A DNA stretch of 64,000 nucleotides. It comes from Sipunculus nudus (lineage: Eukaryota > Annelida > Sipuncula > Golfingiida > Sipunculidae). The stretch lies in contig CM049315.1 of the NCBI GenBank assembly GCA_026874595.1, forward strand, positions 18,067,664 through 18,131,663. Reading direction: 5' to 3'. Below the pieces are notes generated by a model that searched no databases, was not told the origin of the DNA, and saw only the letters and a program-made list of their open reading frames with translations. Each line of letters begins with the position of its first letter. Position 1 is the first letter of the stretch. The position numbers were made by a program, and so were the translations under genes. This document shows positions 1-13,799 of the stretch, in pieces.

Positions 1-1455
1 TATATGGCAATATTCAAGGTCAAGGCCACTCTAATAGGAAAGGTCATGACCCCAATTTATATATACATCATCCCATAACCCATACCTTTTTGGGTATGTT
101 TTGACTAAATTGTCATGTGATCAGGGAAAAGCATGATAATAACAGAACTGTTTTGCTAAACAGGTAAAAGTACTACATAATAAAGGAAATCTAATCAGAA
201 TTGTATTATTTTATCTTCTTGAAAGAAATGTCCGAGCGGCTGGAGCCCAAAATTGATAAGTTTCTATTGATAATCAAAATAAAGATTTGTGATGTGGGGG
301 GTTAAAATTGACTCACACAGTGCTTGAGAACTATACCTTTTATTTTATTTTGCCTATGTAAAGCAAAACATAAAATTTATGATGCAGTACACTTGCATGT
401 ATACATTCATCACAATATCAGTTTTCCATGAAGGATCATGTTTCTTTGCTCAAGCATAAAACACCAAGTCATGTAGTACACACATAGTAGTCAAATAAAA
501 CTACTCAGTAATGCACACCATTACAAGTGAATGCAGGACAGCACTTGCATGCATGTATGTGCATATGCATTGCAGTAAAATAAACTGTTGAATGTAATAA
601 TACAATAGGATTTACAGCAGAAAGCTCCATGAAATACAGCAGTCAATAAAGCAGTAATCTGACTGTATGAAATTATGATTTCAACTTTGGTTCAATTTAT
701 TTAAGCTCAATGTATCCTCATAGAAAAACCACTCAGGTGTTATTTTATGCCTATATTATTAATATCTAATAATAATTCAAAGATTGAAAAGGAACCACAC
801 TATACCTAATTACATTTAGATACCCAAAGCAGCTGTAGCCTTCTTAGTGATGCAAATAAGGACAACCTGATTAGTGTAACAAAGTGACAGCAAAAGAAAC
901 CAGTATAATGACCACCTGCAATTACCAATGTTTTTCGTAGGGTTACTGAAGTCTTATTAGAGAACCATTTAAAAATTACTAATTTTAAATAGATGATTTT
1001 TATATTACTGTTTTTCCCATGAAAGGAGTGACTATGCAATATGCCTTTGTGCACAAAGCAGCTTGGTGTGATATAATGAGACTACTGGTCCAAATGGTAG
1101 GTGGACCAACAGTGCCATCTATTGCCAACTGTAGGCAACAATCCAATAACAAACAGGTACCACTGTCAGCTGATTATCATGCACTCGCTTATATGCATAT
1201 CATGGTCCTGTGTTTGATAAGTGGTCATACAAAACAGGTTATATTGTGGTTGCGTATGGCAGGTGGTCAAGGTATATTTTAACTGTAAAGCTATCGGTGC
1301 ATGTGATAAACGGTCGTCAACAGAAGGTGGTCGTTTAATAAGCAGGTCCCTCAAACCAGGGCCTACTGTACACACAAATTTAACAGCAACCAAAATTACA
1401 GACACCCCTTTAATTCATATCTCTTTTAATTGAAATATTTCAAAACAAGAAATAC
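1..1455. other. No recognisable gene; probably intron of the gene at 1456-1764
   Basis: AT-rich sequence without a convincing coding frame on either strand. If the exon at 1456-1764 is real, this is the start of its downstream intron, because transcription runs leftwards. No acceptor followed by an open frame of useful length was recognised. Confidence 0.4.
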
Positions 1456-1764
1456 CTCTTTGGTGACTCCAAAAACATCACCAGGTAATACAGGTGTAAC
1501 TCCCTTCTTCAACTCCTCCTGTTTGGTCTGAGTACCCTCATCTTGCTTCTGTGGCTTATTTTTGGACTTGAAAAAACGTAAATACACAGCTTTGTCTGTG
1601 ACAGCCCTGTGCATGAGCGCTGCAGGAACTGAGTCTGTGGTCAAGCTGGCATGGTCAGCCTCAAGTCCTGTGTCTGTGGTCAAGCTGGCCCCATCAGCCT
1701 CAAGCTCTGGAGGCTGAGTGATCAGAAGACCTTTCAAGATCTCTGGATTAACAGCCACAGCCAT
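1456..1764 (-). CDS. Probable first coding exon of an unrecognised protein (partial gene)
   Basis: An open frame of 103 codons starts at an ATG in good Kozak context (GAAAATGGCT on the minus strand). It can end at a plausible phase-0 donor (AAAGAG then GTATTT), after which the frame stops within about 10 codons. The peptide starts MAVAVNPEILKGLLI and contains a short internal duplication (LEADGASLTTD and LEADHASLTTD). A basic stretch follows (LRFFKSKNKPQKQ), then a KQEELKKG segment. Low-AT codon use and the internal duplication favour real coding over a chance frame. No signal peptide or membrane segment is visible. I do not recognise the family. Later exons would lie to the left, beyond the window. 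Confidence 0.5.
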
Positions 1765-2044
1765 TTTCACACACTTCAGTCAGCAATCACTTCTTGACCA
1801 TCTTTGTTTTGAGATATTTGTGATGAAGACTGCAAGTTTATGAATATGAGCATTGTCCACAATAATTTCAATGCATTTCACTGATGATGGATAATATCTC
1901 CTCTTCGATTTGTTGCTTTTCCACTCAACAGAACACCTCTGTTAAACAAATGGGTCTGAATCTGATCATACTCAACAAGAAAATATTAACACCTATCCTT
2001 AAGCAATGTTCCTTTGGTTGGTTATTGCGTCACAATAATTACTA

Positions 2045-2766
2045 GGGGTTCATGGGCCATGACACTCAGCTGAAGACATTACCAGAGGACATACCATATA
2101 AATATATGTCACACTGACTAAATCTGGGGTTTCCCCGGAGAATTTTACTACAAAAATACCCAAAGTAGAGTTTGAAGTCCCAGGTCTAATGTTTAGAATA
2201 TGTGCCCTGCTATGGGTCAGACCTTTGAGCTTCTGAACTACTAAAACCTTGGTACCATCTCTATTCAGGACTCTCTTAAGAAAATCATTGTGTCTTGACA
2301 TGAAGCTTGAACTTTGTGTCTTAACAGCTAGTCAATTTGTACCCTGCTAGCTAGAGGATAAACCAATGTCACTCTAAAAACACAAGAAATATTTATAAGA
2401 TTTAAGAAACTGTAGGTGATATTTTATGTGCTTGTTAAAATATTCTTGTAGCTGAATAAGCACACTAAAAATCATGACAATTATAAGTCCAGCAGTTCCA
2501 GAGAAATCTGGTCTTTGAATGTATACTTTTACAATGAAGTGTTTGAGGTGCTTAAACTCAGAGAATATATAACATCACAGCGAGTTGAATTTGGATTTTC
2601 ACAGGATCCATCAGCTTGTGCATTAGATGTTTGAACTTCTTGGATCTTATGAAATATGATTACAATTTGTGCCTTGTTATCAGATGGACAGATGGCTAGA
2701 CAGACAGATAATGGATGAAGGGAGATTTCTATAGCTCAGATGACTTACAATCAGCTGAGCTAAATA
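2045..2766 (+). mobile_element. F1 family element, short copy (Helentron-like, non-autonomous)
   Basis: The 5' end (catgggccatgacactcagc) matches the 5' ends of the other F1 copies. The 3' end holds a decayed GACAGATGG-type microsatellite, then the hairpin motif atagctcagatgact ... tcagctgagct. No core tandem repeat is present, so this is a deleted or minimal copy of about 0.7 kb. Confidence 0.6.
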
Positions 2767-3959
2767 TAATGTCAGCAACAACAACATTGAAACTAATGAC
2801 TCAGACAACCGGACCTCATCTGGACAAATTCAATCTGTGTACAGTTCATACATATTTACATATTTATATACCAGTAACGTTAATGCACAGATGTTTATTA
2901 ACAGCCAGAGGACAATTACTTCCCTCCCTGAAAATAAACCCCATGTTATTCAGAGAATCTGTGGTCAAAATGAAGCCTAATCTGACACAGTTACACAAGA
3001 TCTGCATAAAAAACTGATATATTCATTAACAATATGTTACAAGACTTTAAATAAGTACTTCCATTGATTAACCTTATTAAATTAAAGAAATCTTTAGTTA
3101 CAAACAAGAACAATTCCAGCTGACAGTCTATCAAGTAACATGGCCTAAAATAATGTAATACTTAATGAACTAGAGCTGCTGCAGTTTCCTCAAAATTCTT
3201 CCACAATTAACATAACAGATTGAGATTGGCAAAATTGAACTTACCAGTACTTATATATGACATATTAGATGTCCTGGACATATTCCACCACACAGATCAA
3301 GTATGGTAGACTGACTATAACAGACACTACAACACCTGCTTCAGCCAATGACCAAGCACTGCTGCATAGCAACATGGCACGGGCAGGCTGATATTTTAAT
3401 ACACAATGAACCAACTACAATACATTGCCCTGCTCCCACTAATCTATCTGCAGTCAACCACAACAAAGTACTTTGAGACACCAGTACAGAAGTTGTTACA
3501 ACTGTATGAGCTAGGTTGTATTCACAAATAAACCCTGAACATGCTAGAAATACACTGGGGTAGACAATTACATGTTTGCCTGGTCACATATAAAGCCATT
3601 TACTCATGTGACATGTCCAAATACACTAAATCATAAGCTGCTAATAATGGATCCACTGACTCTGAATCAAAGCCATTAGACCAGCCGTAAACAGTAGTCT
3701 GGCAGGCCCAACCTTTAAAAAAACTAGGTCAAACAACGGCTTGTAAATTCAGAAAAAGTAGGACAACAATGGGAAAACTGAAGAATAAAGCAGGACAGAC
3801 ACCATACATGTAACAAAATGATCCATGTGCATTCTTCTATGAAGAATGTGAAATCCAAAATGTGACATTACTGAGAAAAATTTTTATATGATTCTGATAT
3901 GGTGCTTATTCTGTACTTGTATCTTTGTGATCAACTGATCACATAATGCACCAAACTGC
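2767..3959. other. Unique-looking intergenic sequence, nothing recognised
   Basis: About 1.2 kb of AT-rich sequence with no convincing frame, inverted repeat or repeat-family match found by eye. Confidence 0.5.
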
Positions 3960-5240
3960 TTAAAACCAGTCGTCATGATCGTACACATAAAGGCGTTTTT
4001 TTTTAATTTTTACAATATATTCCTGTCCAATATGGACACCAAAACAGTCCGGAGATATGGGCGTGGATGGATGATGAGCAAAAAAGACTGTAGGTGGCAC
4101 GACTTGTATTGTGTACCAGAAATTTATCTCAGACAGATGGACCACTATATCAAACCACTTCTGAGTATGTTTACACCTATTATAGATTGCAAAGAGGCAA
4201 AGCATGACTGTAGGTAGCACCACCAGTCCTGGTCTGATACCAGTTTTGTTTTGGCCAATACATCAATATACTACTAAAATATATACTGAATTTACCATGA
4301 AAATGCAATACCTTGATGCAGCATTGAGTAAATGACAAAGTTCAGCTACCCATAACCCCTAATCCTAGCATCATTCCAATAAAATAGTAAATGATTTTGC
4401 TAAACAGTTTTGTCAGAAATGAGCTTTTAATTAGTGGGTGAAAGAGCCCAAAATTACTATGTTATCCCCTGTAAATATGGTTGGTACAGGTGGGGCACGG
4501 CCATGTAAACCTAAATTTCAAATATTGAGACATATGTAACCAAAATTTGCATAAGATTTTGTGATGCTGGCTGCTGCCACTCCTGAAACAATATTCACTG
4601 TATGCTGGCAATGACAAAGTTATATGCTTCCCATAACTTCAGCCAAGTTTACTGAACCACAGCCTTGGAAAACTTGAGCTCAGTCATAGGATCATTTCTG
4701 TGAAATATTAAATAATTACGTTTTACGATTAATGAGAAGAAGGATTTAAAGGTTTACTAGTTTTTTTTTCCAACGTAACACAGGTTAGTGTAGGTGGAGC
4801 TAAAAAGCCTTAATCCAAAAATGTGCTTAATATGTTAAACATTGGATATAATTTAGTGATGTTAGCTCCTTCAATTCCTGAGACAGTATGGGTTAATGTA
4901 CAGACAATACATGATGGGCAACAGCCAATGCCACTTTACTTCACAAGCTCACAATTTTGCTATACACCCTATCAAATGGTCTGCCCCAGGTCTGTCCCAA
5001 GTACAGAAATAACATGTATCTAATTATCTGCAATGAAGGGAAAACATTTATTTGAACTGTTGGGCCAACAAATACCAAAGGAACTGAAAGGTATATGCAC
5101 ACTGTCAATATATTCAGTAAGCCATGCTTTGAGGTCATTAATAAGTAAGTGGATCAACATACTGAATGACCATTCACATTCATTTTATAATCTATGCTCA
5201 AAGTTCCAGCATTTGCCAGCAGATGGCGTTACAGGGAGAT
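3960..5240 (+). repeat. Degenerate copies of GTAGGTGGC-type repeat units
   Basis: Two units about 118 bp apart carry gactgtaggtggcacgac (about 4089) and gactgtaggtagcaccac (about 4207), decayed versions of the F2 core. Further right, the phrases 'ggatcatttctgtgaaatat' (about 4690) and 'gtgatgttagctccttcaat' (about 4857) match the repeat in the intron near 42.1-42.3 kb. No full element ends were identified. The frames here look like chance. Confidence 0.5.
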
Positions 5241-5829
5241 TGATGCACATAGGTATCAGTGTTTGACAAAATTTTCTTCATGCTTATGGCAAGGTTTTTA
5301 GGACTTCCCATACACTGCTGAGGATCAGAAATCATAACATACATTCTCAGAATCACAGCACAATTAATGTTGTCCTCATTGAAACTCTTTATCAATGTTA
5401 CATATCCATCAGAAACAGCGCTATAAATTGATATAAAACTGAATTAATGTGACATCCAAATGCAGTGCATATGGCAGTCTAACACCAGCTGCATCACCAG
5501 ATGCTGTGCTGTCCCATTTAATCTGATCAACCTCCAAAATTCAAAACATTACAAAATACATGTATCCTCAAACCCAATGCAGCTTGTAATGACATCTGGT
5601 GGAGGCAGAGTGAACTAATATCAAAAATTACCTGTGAGGAGTCTTTTCTGATTCTTGACGGTCAACCAGAAATAATTAATCCTGGCAAATGATTAGCAAT
5701 TGACAGAATTTATTAAGTAAACCCTAATAGGAATCAAGGTTAACTATTCTGTGCAATTAAAGAATTTGCTGACTGTCGAGTAGATACCTTATTTATTTGT
5801 CAAGGGATCAGCAGATCTAATCTGACCAT

Positions 5830-6280
5830 ATAAAACTGACAGAACTGATTGCCTCAGCCTTGATGATAGACTGGTACCCTGCTCTATTATGGTCCTAAGC
5901 CAAGCACAGAGACAGGCGTACAACGCCATCTTAAGTACTCCCAGTTGCAACTCCTGACTTACCTGTAGACTGGTTCAAACTCCAGTCTGCACACTCAAAC
6001 CGATTGTCATGGACGTTCACGCGATCCTGGTTTTATATCCGTGAAGATTTGTTATAAAATTACTTTCTTTAGTTATTTATGGTTACCAAATATTGAAAAA
6101 TGAGTTGTTGCACAAAAATTGACTGATGGATGTATAGAGGATATGATATACTGAATATTTGATATTCCACTGTACGTGGTATTGGTTTATTACCAAAATC
6201 TATTAATCTAATGATAAATGTCACACAAAATGTACAACCAACTTTTGGCAACTTCTCTGAACAAACGAAATGCTTATTTT

Positions 6281-6347
<67 letters not shown>

Positions 6348-6508
6348 TATTTGAGTTGGAACCAATCTGCTGGGAGTCCTGAAGATGGCGTTGTACGCCC
6401 GTCTCTATGATTGGCCTAGAGCAGCGGTGCCATAATAGAGCGGGGTACCAGTCTACCTTGATGATTGAGGCATTGTGTCAGTGCAACTGTCAGTTTGATT
6501 TATTATAT
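5830..6508. mobile_element. Foldback/MITE-like element with about 130-bp inverted arms
   Basis: The left arm (about 5830-5965) and right arm (about 6363-6508) are inverted copies. Shared landmarks on matching strands are aaactgacag, tagactggtacc, gctctattatgg, ggcgtacaacgccatctt and actcccag. The arms differ by substitutions and small indels, so the element is not recent. The spacer of about 400 bp has no transposase and contains a (TA)n tract next to the right arm. Superfamily unknown. Confidence 0.75.
6284..6345. repeat. (TA)n microsatellite, about 62 bp
   Basis: Uninterrupted alternating TA run inside the foldback element, immediately left of its right arm. Confidence 0.95.
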
Positions 6509-6810
6509 TTATAAAATTCTTTGAAAATTGACTCTTATACCAATTGTAAATAATTAATAACAATTTGAAAATAATGAAAATTGTAATTTTTACAATACTG
6601 ACTGATTCTCTGTAACATATTTGTTAAATATGCTTAATAAAGGATTGTGGAAAATATCAAAACTTTCTTCACTGAAAGAACCTATCAATTCCTTAACTTC
6701 TAGAAGAATGCCAATCCTGACACAAATCTATGTTTTTGAAGCAAATTAATTTAAAAATTTTTTCATTAAAAAGTGAAGCAAAAGATAATTAGTCCTTGCA
6801 AAAACATTAT

Positions 6811-7275
6811 TTAACTAGAATACGGGTAGTCGACAAGCAACTACGTGTATCCACCAAAATCAGAGTAAAACGGATGAAGTGAGGCATGAATTGAGTGGCA
6901 AGGGGAAAAAGAGTGAGGTGTGTTGCATGTTAGCATGGATGTCTGCAGCCGAAATGGGTATGTAGGTTGCGCCACCTACCACAAAATCCAGAAAGCTGTC
7001 AAAGTTGTATACAAATGCAAAATTTTAGGCAGATAAGTCAAACCACTACGTGAATATGAGTGATTTTATCCCACAGCAGACAAACAGAAGGACTTGTGCA
7101 AAATGGTGGCAGGTGGCGCAACCAATTTTGTGTATGATTAAGAGCTATGTGAGATCTATACACATGCAAAATTTCAGGGGGGGTATGTCCAACCAGTCCT
7201 GAGATATAAGCCTGAATGTCTGCAGCGTTAACATAAGTGTAGGTGGCGCCACCTGCCAAAAAAATTGAGAAAGCT
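6811..7275 (+). mobile_element. F2 family element, truncated copy
   Basis: Starts with the F2 5' end (actagaatacgggtagtcga, then caactacgtgtatcc), closely matched at 20590 and, inverted, at 34372. Core half-units follow, including the palindrome aggtggcgccacct at 7241-7254. The 3' hairpin seen in the 33.2-kb copy is absent, so the copy is truncated. Confidence 0.65.
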
Positions 7276-8693
7276 ATCCAAGATGTATGAACTACAATTT
7301 AATGATTGTACCTTGTGAATTCTAGAATCTGCTTTTCAGAGCATATTACACTTGTCTTACAGCAAGACTGTGATACTGAGAGACCGGACTTGTGTGCAAT
7401 TGACCTATCCACCACAGTCTAAATGCTCCGTCCTTTTAACTTATTATTATAATGAGCCCCCAAAACGCTCCTACACATATGGACTTCCTTGCCCAAGGTA
7501 GAGAGAGCTTATTATAACATAATAATTATGTCACAAAGGGCGATGGCAGATGACGTCGCATTGACTGACATCATCAACTGGTATCACCTGATCATTGTTT
7601 ACTATATCGCAGTCATATATGAACTGTGTTGCAATATATATTGGATTATTTGTCCTATACAAATTATGTGCCAGGTAAGACATTATTATTCACTCGGTAG
7701 TCGGAGGAATGGCTCCCGCAACCTATAGCCGAGAAACTTTTTATACTGCCTCCTTCGTATAATAAAATATCATGGAAAACATGACGACATGGGAACTGGT
7801 AGTATTTACAGACTTCACATGTTCTGTTTGACAGAGCTCTGTCAAATTATGCAAAATTTTGTTTTTGTCAGATGATTGATGCTTTACAATGTTTAAGGTC
7901 ACCTGATTGGTTGCTCCTTAGTCCCATGCTTATGTTTATTCATTGAATGAATATGCGATTAAGGTCACATAGAGTTCATGGATAGGTCATTTTTCATAAG
8001 AAATGTGCTTGAGTTTTTGGGTACCAGGTGTGGACAGTGGACACACTTTCAAAGTTGCAGGTATACATATTTCATACATAGAGACACACAAACCCGACTG
8101 TATTACCTTACCCTGTGTGTGAAAATTGGCGATATTCCAGCACAAATCAACACCGGGAATTGGGTGGACTGATTCTCGAGGATAAGAAAAAGATAATAGA
8201 TAATCGAAGATTTTCATAACATTGATGATTTGTTAAATTGATAATCGTTGATAATCGCTGAGCACTACTTTATGGGCAATATAATATGGACTGTGTTTAT
8301 ATATAAATTTCAAATCTTAAGGTAGTGCATGTACCATATCCTGTCATATATTTACATATTGATATCACTGTCTAAATGTGATAAGCTTGTTAACAATTAA
8401 GTTAATAAGTGAATTTAGATAAATTAATTCATCAATTCTCAATTTCAGAGATCTCCTTATCAGAGCCCGATGGCTATAGAAATCATCAGCTTGGTATCCT
8501 TCTTTGACCAAGTCACTGTCTTTATGTAATGTGCAATGTTGTCCCATTCAACTCAGATAACTAGATAAGGTGCATTGAAATAGTAGTTCCATAAGGGCTA
8601 GCCAGTCATGACAGCCTGACAGGAAATGTTTCAATTGTATCATAATCACTGAGGAATCATTATTAAATTAAAATTGGCAGGTCAATTAGAAAA
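7276..8693. other. Intergenic sequence, nothing recognised
   Basis: No convincing coding frame. A TGACGTCG (CRE-like) motif occurs near 7549 in a locally GC-richer stretch, without further support for a promoter. Confidence 0.4.
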
Positions 8694-10590
8694 CAAGGGA
8701 CCTATGGGTCACTGTGCTCAGCTGACGTTAACCTTGAAGGTAAAAATCTAAAATAATATCAAATGGAGATAAAGTGTAAGAGGATGAGGTAATAAAGGCC
8801 ATGGTTGGTTTATATGATTGGTTTGTATTGATGAGCAAGAAATTGTTGCAAATAATATTTTGTGACCTGACCATGTGTTTCCTAATGTTGAAACTGAAGC
8901 ATGTGAGCAGTTTGTGAACAAATGATCTGTACAATTACCATGATCAATAGTTGGCTTTTCGATTGACTGTTGACATTTCAGTAGTTCAACATTTGTTCAA
9001 TCGAATCTTTTTTTATGTATAATATATATTATTAAATATATGTTTTTTTTTATGAAATGTATACAGTTGAAATATAACTAATTAACAACATAAAACATGG
9101 CAAACAAAGCCTGATCTCAAATTCTGCTGATGCAGGAAAATAATGAACAAATGTTTGTAATAAATCCTCATTTTTTTATCACATCAATTTTTTATTAGTT
9201 TATATTTCTATACATTTTCAATATAACATATATATCTGAATATAAAAGTTGATTCATAATTCTCAATTGCATCATCATAAATCTCAATCTTGTCAGATAA
9301 CACCACATCATGCATACAAATGTTTATTTATTTTTTACCACAAAAATATATCTTTTAAATCTGCAAAACAATAAATATCTAAAAAAAATACTTGATTTAG
9401 ATTTCACAATTTTTAATTGTGTCTTTATTTATCCATAATGTGCTTCATATTTTATCATAATTTAAGCATACTGATGGGTTCCATTATGATTGGTAAAATG
9501 ATTTAAAAGAAAAATGATTTCTTTAAAAATGCTACATTACACAACATTGCATCTTCTGGATTACACCTTGAATTACTTTTTCAAGGAAAGTTTTTGCATA
9601 TCAGAGTGGAAACAGCATTACAATTAAGGAGATACAGTGAAAACAATAACAATACTGCAAAACACTTGGTGGGTTGGGTTTGCGGGGGGGGGGGGGGGGG
9701 GTGATATTGGGGTGGTGATATGAGAATAACTGTACACCTGTCACAGCAGGGGATCTCCCCCAGTGACTGTAACAAATCAGAAACCCTGGCATAGCTGACT
9801 TCCAGTGACCTGGAGTGGGACCCTGCATCTGTAACCTCTAATCAAAGCAAATGACTACAATAGAGCCTCAAGAAAAAAATCAATAACTAGCTTAATTTTC
9901 AAGCTTTTATTTTCAAATTTCAGATTTAAACAAATTAAATATTTATGTTTACATGCTGTGAAAATTAAATCAATGGTACTTACAGGAAAAAAACGTGCCA
10001 TGGTCAAAGTTGGGCAAAATTTAAGGTACTGATTTTATTTTTATGCTAATTACTTAAAAAATTTACAAAATTCAGATCTAATTTTGGGTAAGCAATTGAA
10101 TCTTAATTAAACATAGTTATATACTTGGGAAAATAGACTCTAGTTTCAAAATTTTTCATGTTAAGTGAGTAAATATTTTTCCTGATTTTTTACAAAGTCC
10201 ATTATGTTTGGGCCCATAACTTAAAGAATTTATACTTAACAGACTTAATTTCTGGCATGTACATAGGAACTATATGGAAGAGTATTTATGGTAAATATGA
10301 GGAAAAACAGATGAGTGGTTTTGATATTAGGCAGTCCTGAAGTGTGAAAATAGGATTTTAATAAAAAAAATTGAGGTTTTTCCTTAATTTCTCAAAGGAA
10401 CGAAGTCACAAAGACCCAGTTTTCGGCTTGGTAGGAGATCTTGGGGACATCTAACATTATGCTGAATTTTGGATTCCTAGGTCTTACGGTTTCAAAACGT
10501 GCCACATCTACGGATGGACGGACGGACGGACAGACGACGGACAATGGACCACGACTATAGCTCAGATGACTTATAGTCAGCTGAGCTAAA
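8694..10590 (+). mobile_element. F1 family element with one core unit
   Basis: The 5' end (acaagggacctatgggtcac ... gctcagctga) and 3' end (ctatagctcagatgact ... agtcagctgagct) match the other F1 copies. Before the 3' hairpin is a GGAC/ACGG microsatellite (about 10512-10544). One core unit carries gtgccatggtcaaagttggg (about 9997) and gcccataacttaaa, both shared with the 22.2-26.5 kb copy. No protein is encoded. A G18 run lies at 9684-9701. Confidence 0.7.
9684..9701 (+). repeat. Poly-G tract (G18)
   Basis: Uninterrupted run of 18 G, one of 13 G or C runs of 12 or more in the window. The others are at 14419-14432, 14550-14565, 19925-19938, 24937-24948, 27073-27084, 28485-28499, 28818-28832, 32719-32733, 34856-34868, 48668-48680, 59312-59327 and 63307-63319. 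Confidence 0.95.
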
Positions 10591-12496
10591 AATAAGCTTT
10601 CAAACTGAAACAGCTTTTTATTCAACAAGACCACCTTCAAAGCCTGCCATTAGTGCTTTGTGATTGGCGTCCACCCCAGGGAGCCGTAATTATAGTTTGT
10701 GACAGTTTGCAATTTGTTATGGCAAATGCGTGGTGAAGACTATATCCTTTAACAAATAACCATACTGTCTGGATGCTGTCAATAATCAATCTTCAATATG
10801 CCTATTGCAACCATCAATGAACTGCCTCTTGCTTAGAAGCATGGTACATCGAAGTGAAACTGCCAAGATTTGTTTATGAGGCTTAGCTGATGTTTGTATT
10901 TCTTTTTTATTTTAATAATTATATTTTATAAATTGCAAGTGCATATTTAAACTATTTTGAAAATGATTGAAATCAAACTGATGCAGCCTATTTCAAATTA
11001 GGCATACATTTAATGAAAACATAGGATACCAGAAACATTCAATGACGAATTGACGCAATATGCCAAAGTCCTCTAAACAGGACAACTCACTAATAAGGAC
11101 GAATCCTCCAGTCCTTTGAGTGTCCGGCTTAGGGGAGTTTCCCAGATTGTACTTGTACCAAATAGAGGAGATGGTGTGCACAGCAGTAGCTAGGTGGCTG
11201 AATCAGCAAGTATTGTTTAATTGGATATTAACCTGCCTGTGGTGGATGATCATTATCATCAGGCTGGGATTATGATACCCCTTTGATGCAGATCATTACT
11301 GTATTCATGTAAAATGAAAAATGAAGAGATTGCCAGTGGCCAGTTTAATGACAGCCAGTGGCCACTTCTACATCATTTTGTAAAAACACCCATGCACAAA
11401 GTTATCCACTTTCACTGATAAAAAGTGAAATGAAAGGCTGGATATGAGTACTGTAGGTCTTTACTGCACCTAAAGATCAAAGATAATTTCTCTTTATTTT
11501 TTGGTTGTGTATTATAATTAATTGCTTTATATGTTAAATATTTGATAAATATCAGACATAGCTCTTAAAATAGCATTATATTCACAAAATATAAAAGCAC
11601 AGAATCATGTTAACCACTGTATATATTCATATTCAATTTTGAATTCACACTATATTGCCCATAAAACCTGGGTTTACCTAGAAAAAACCCAAAGGGCTGG
11701 GCTTAATGCTTAAAATCAGGGTTTTGCCAAACCCTGTTTCACGAAAAAAAACAGTTTTAAAACCAGTTGCTGCTTGAAAACTAGGTCTGAACTGTTTTGA
11801 ATACAAATTAAGTGTTTATACATTCATGACACAGTAGCTGAGCGAATATTTCAATACGCATTGGAAACAGTTTGAAACCACTTCCTTGTCTGGATTCAAA
11901 CTGTTTCAGCCAAATCAGTTTGAAAAAGCTTGGATTCCCATGTAAACGACCAAATTGCATTCAAAATGGTTTTAAACTGGTTTGCATTTGCCATTTGAAA
12001 GGGGTATTAGGCTTTGTGACCAGGGAAGGAACCGCATTTTATTATTTATGTCAGCAACTTTGGATTTGGAAAAGTCTTGGTTAATTAATATATTCATACC
12101 AAATTCTACTATACATGTATGACGAAGGCTATAGAATTATTAGATATATTAGCCAATATATATGCAAGTCTACATATGTTGAAAGGATGTACAATAAACA
12201 CAGAACAAGTCATATATATGATGACTGATCATGAAATAACCACGGATTCCCATTAGTAACACTATTCAAAAGCAACTAATAATTGATCAGTGTTAAAGGC
12301 CTGTTGTTGACATGCTGTTGATGATCAATTATGATCATGGAAGCAACTTCAGAGATTACTTCCAAGATCAGAGCCCTGTTGCAACAAGAATGTAAATGAC
12401 TCTAAGGGGCCCAATCACCCATCTGACCTTTATAAACTAAAGATAATCTCTTGGAGCTTTTATAAAAATAGGCCAGAAAACGTGGATATCACTGCA
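10591..12496. other. Intergenic sequence, no gene recognised
   Basis: AT-rich. Between about 11650 and 12010 it holds loosely repeated variants of aaaccagtttgaaac in both orientations, suggesting an old MITE-like element. I could not define its ends. Confidence 0.4.
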
Positions 12497-12871
12497 CATA
12501 GGCTGCTTGTTTTGTTTATATCAATGTGTTTATAATATGTGGGGGCCAGCCAAAATAATCAAAACAAATTCAATAAGGGCATCTGGCAGCAAGTCAGATA
12601 AGCCAGAGCTTTGCAAATGGCATTTTGCAATATGTGACCGTTCTACCTCCGCATATATATGCAACCTACCACTTTTGGTAACATGTTTTTCCCATTTGTC
12701 AACATTGCTGTGTTAACAAACATGTTGTTGATAAACAAGTTCACACACACTTCACGAAGGCCTTATAAGAACTTTTCACAACCAAAATTACCCTTAGTTC
12801 ATTAATATATACACAGAGGCAGCCATAAATCCAATAGATTCTTTTTTAAAAGGTAGATGATTAGGCACCTT
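12497..12871 (+). repeat. Dispersed repeat R1, copy 1
   Basis: About 370 bp repeated in direct orientation at 19737-20095. Shared landmarks include catctggcagcaagtcagat, aagccagagctttgcaaatg, cttcacgaaggccttata and aaaaggtagatgatt. Divergence is moderate with small indels. There are no clear terminal repeats and no coding frame, so the element type is unknown. Confidence 0.75.
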
Positions 12872-13799
12872 TAAGCCCTTCATGGGAGATAGGCCCCAAT
12901 ACCTGACTTAGGCAAGCCTAAGATTTAAGTCGGTTGCAATAAGGCTGGTTTAGCATAGACTGGCTTAAGCCCAGAAATCCCCCTTTTCAGCACCATCTAG
13001 TGGCATCTATCGGTGGACGAGTAACACTTGTCAAATGCACACATCATCAAAGATATTATTTTCTTGCTGTGTATATACAGTTATTATTATATTCATGCAA
13101 CTGCTTTGTAAACATCATCTGACAATAAAAATGGTCAGAAATGTGGCTACATCTTGTTCTGTAATAAGGCAGATGGATGCTAAAATACAAATTTTGACAA
13201 TGCACGTGACATTTAATAAAGCCATAAAATGGTCCATAGCTCTATAATAGTACATACATAAAAATAAGCAACAGACATTTTATCATTTAAGTGAAACTAC
13301 ATAAATTTTAACATGACATGGTCACATTTTTTTTATAACTAGTGGTAGTTGGTATCAAGTACTGCTTTTAAATATTAAAGAATTTGTTGTGCATGATATG
13401 CAAGAATAAAAATGAAAAATTGAAATATATATTTGCTGGTAAGTCTGAAAGATATTTGCAGCTTTTTCTGTATATAAGCCATGCATCCTTTAATACTGAT
13501 ATATACCTCTCATCCTAAGATCTCAACGCAGAGTTTCTTTTAAGTGAGCAAGATCTCCCTGTCGATCGTAAATATACTGTAAACAGGACCTGTATCTACA
13601 GATAGGTATGTTTATTCTGATCCTGCAAAACAAATATTTCTGGACCACGTTATATCACCAGTCCATAGACAACAACAGGCTACCTTTTTCTGGGCTTAAG
13701 CCACCTGGGAGCAGGCTTATGACTTAAGCCCAGTACCTGACTAAAGCCTCCTTGTTTTATTTCACTGCAACAGACCGGTGTCATTTTGTTTTGGGATTA

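Noticed and set aside
9581-9828. Proline-rich minus-strand frames
   Set aside because: They come from the G18 run inside an F1 element.
12900-13780. Possible inverted repeat marked by ggcttaagcccag near 12970 and 13690
   Set aside because: Similarity is short and interrupted, with no duplicated flank. An old MITE is possible but could not be supported.
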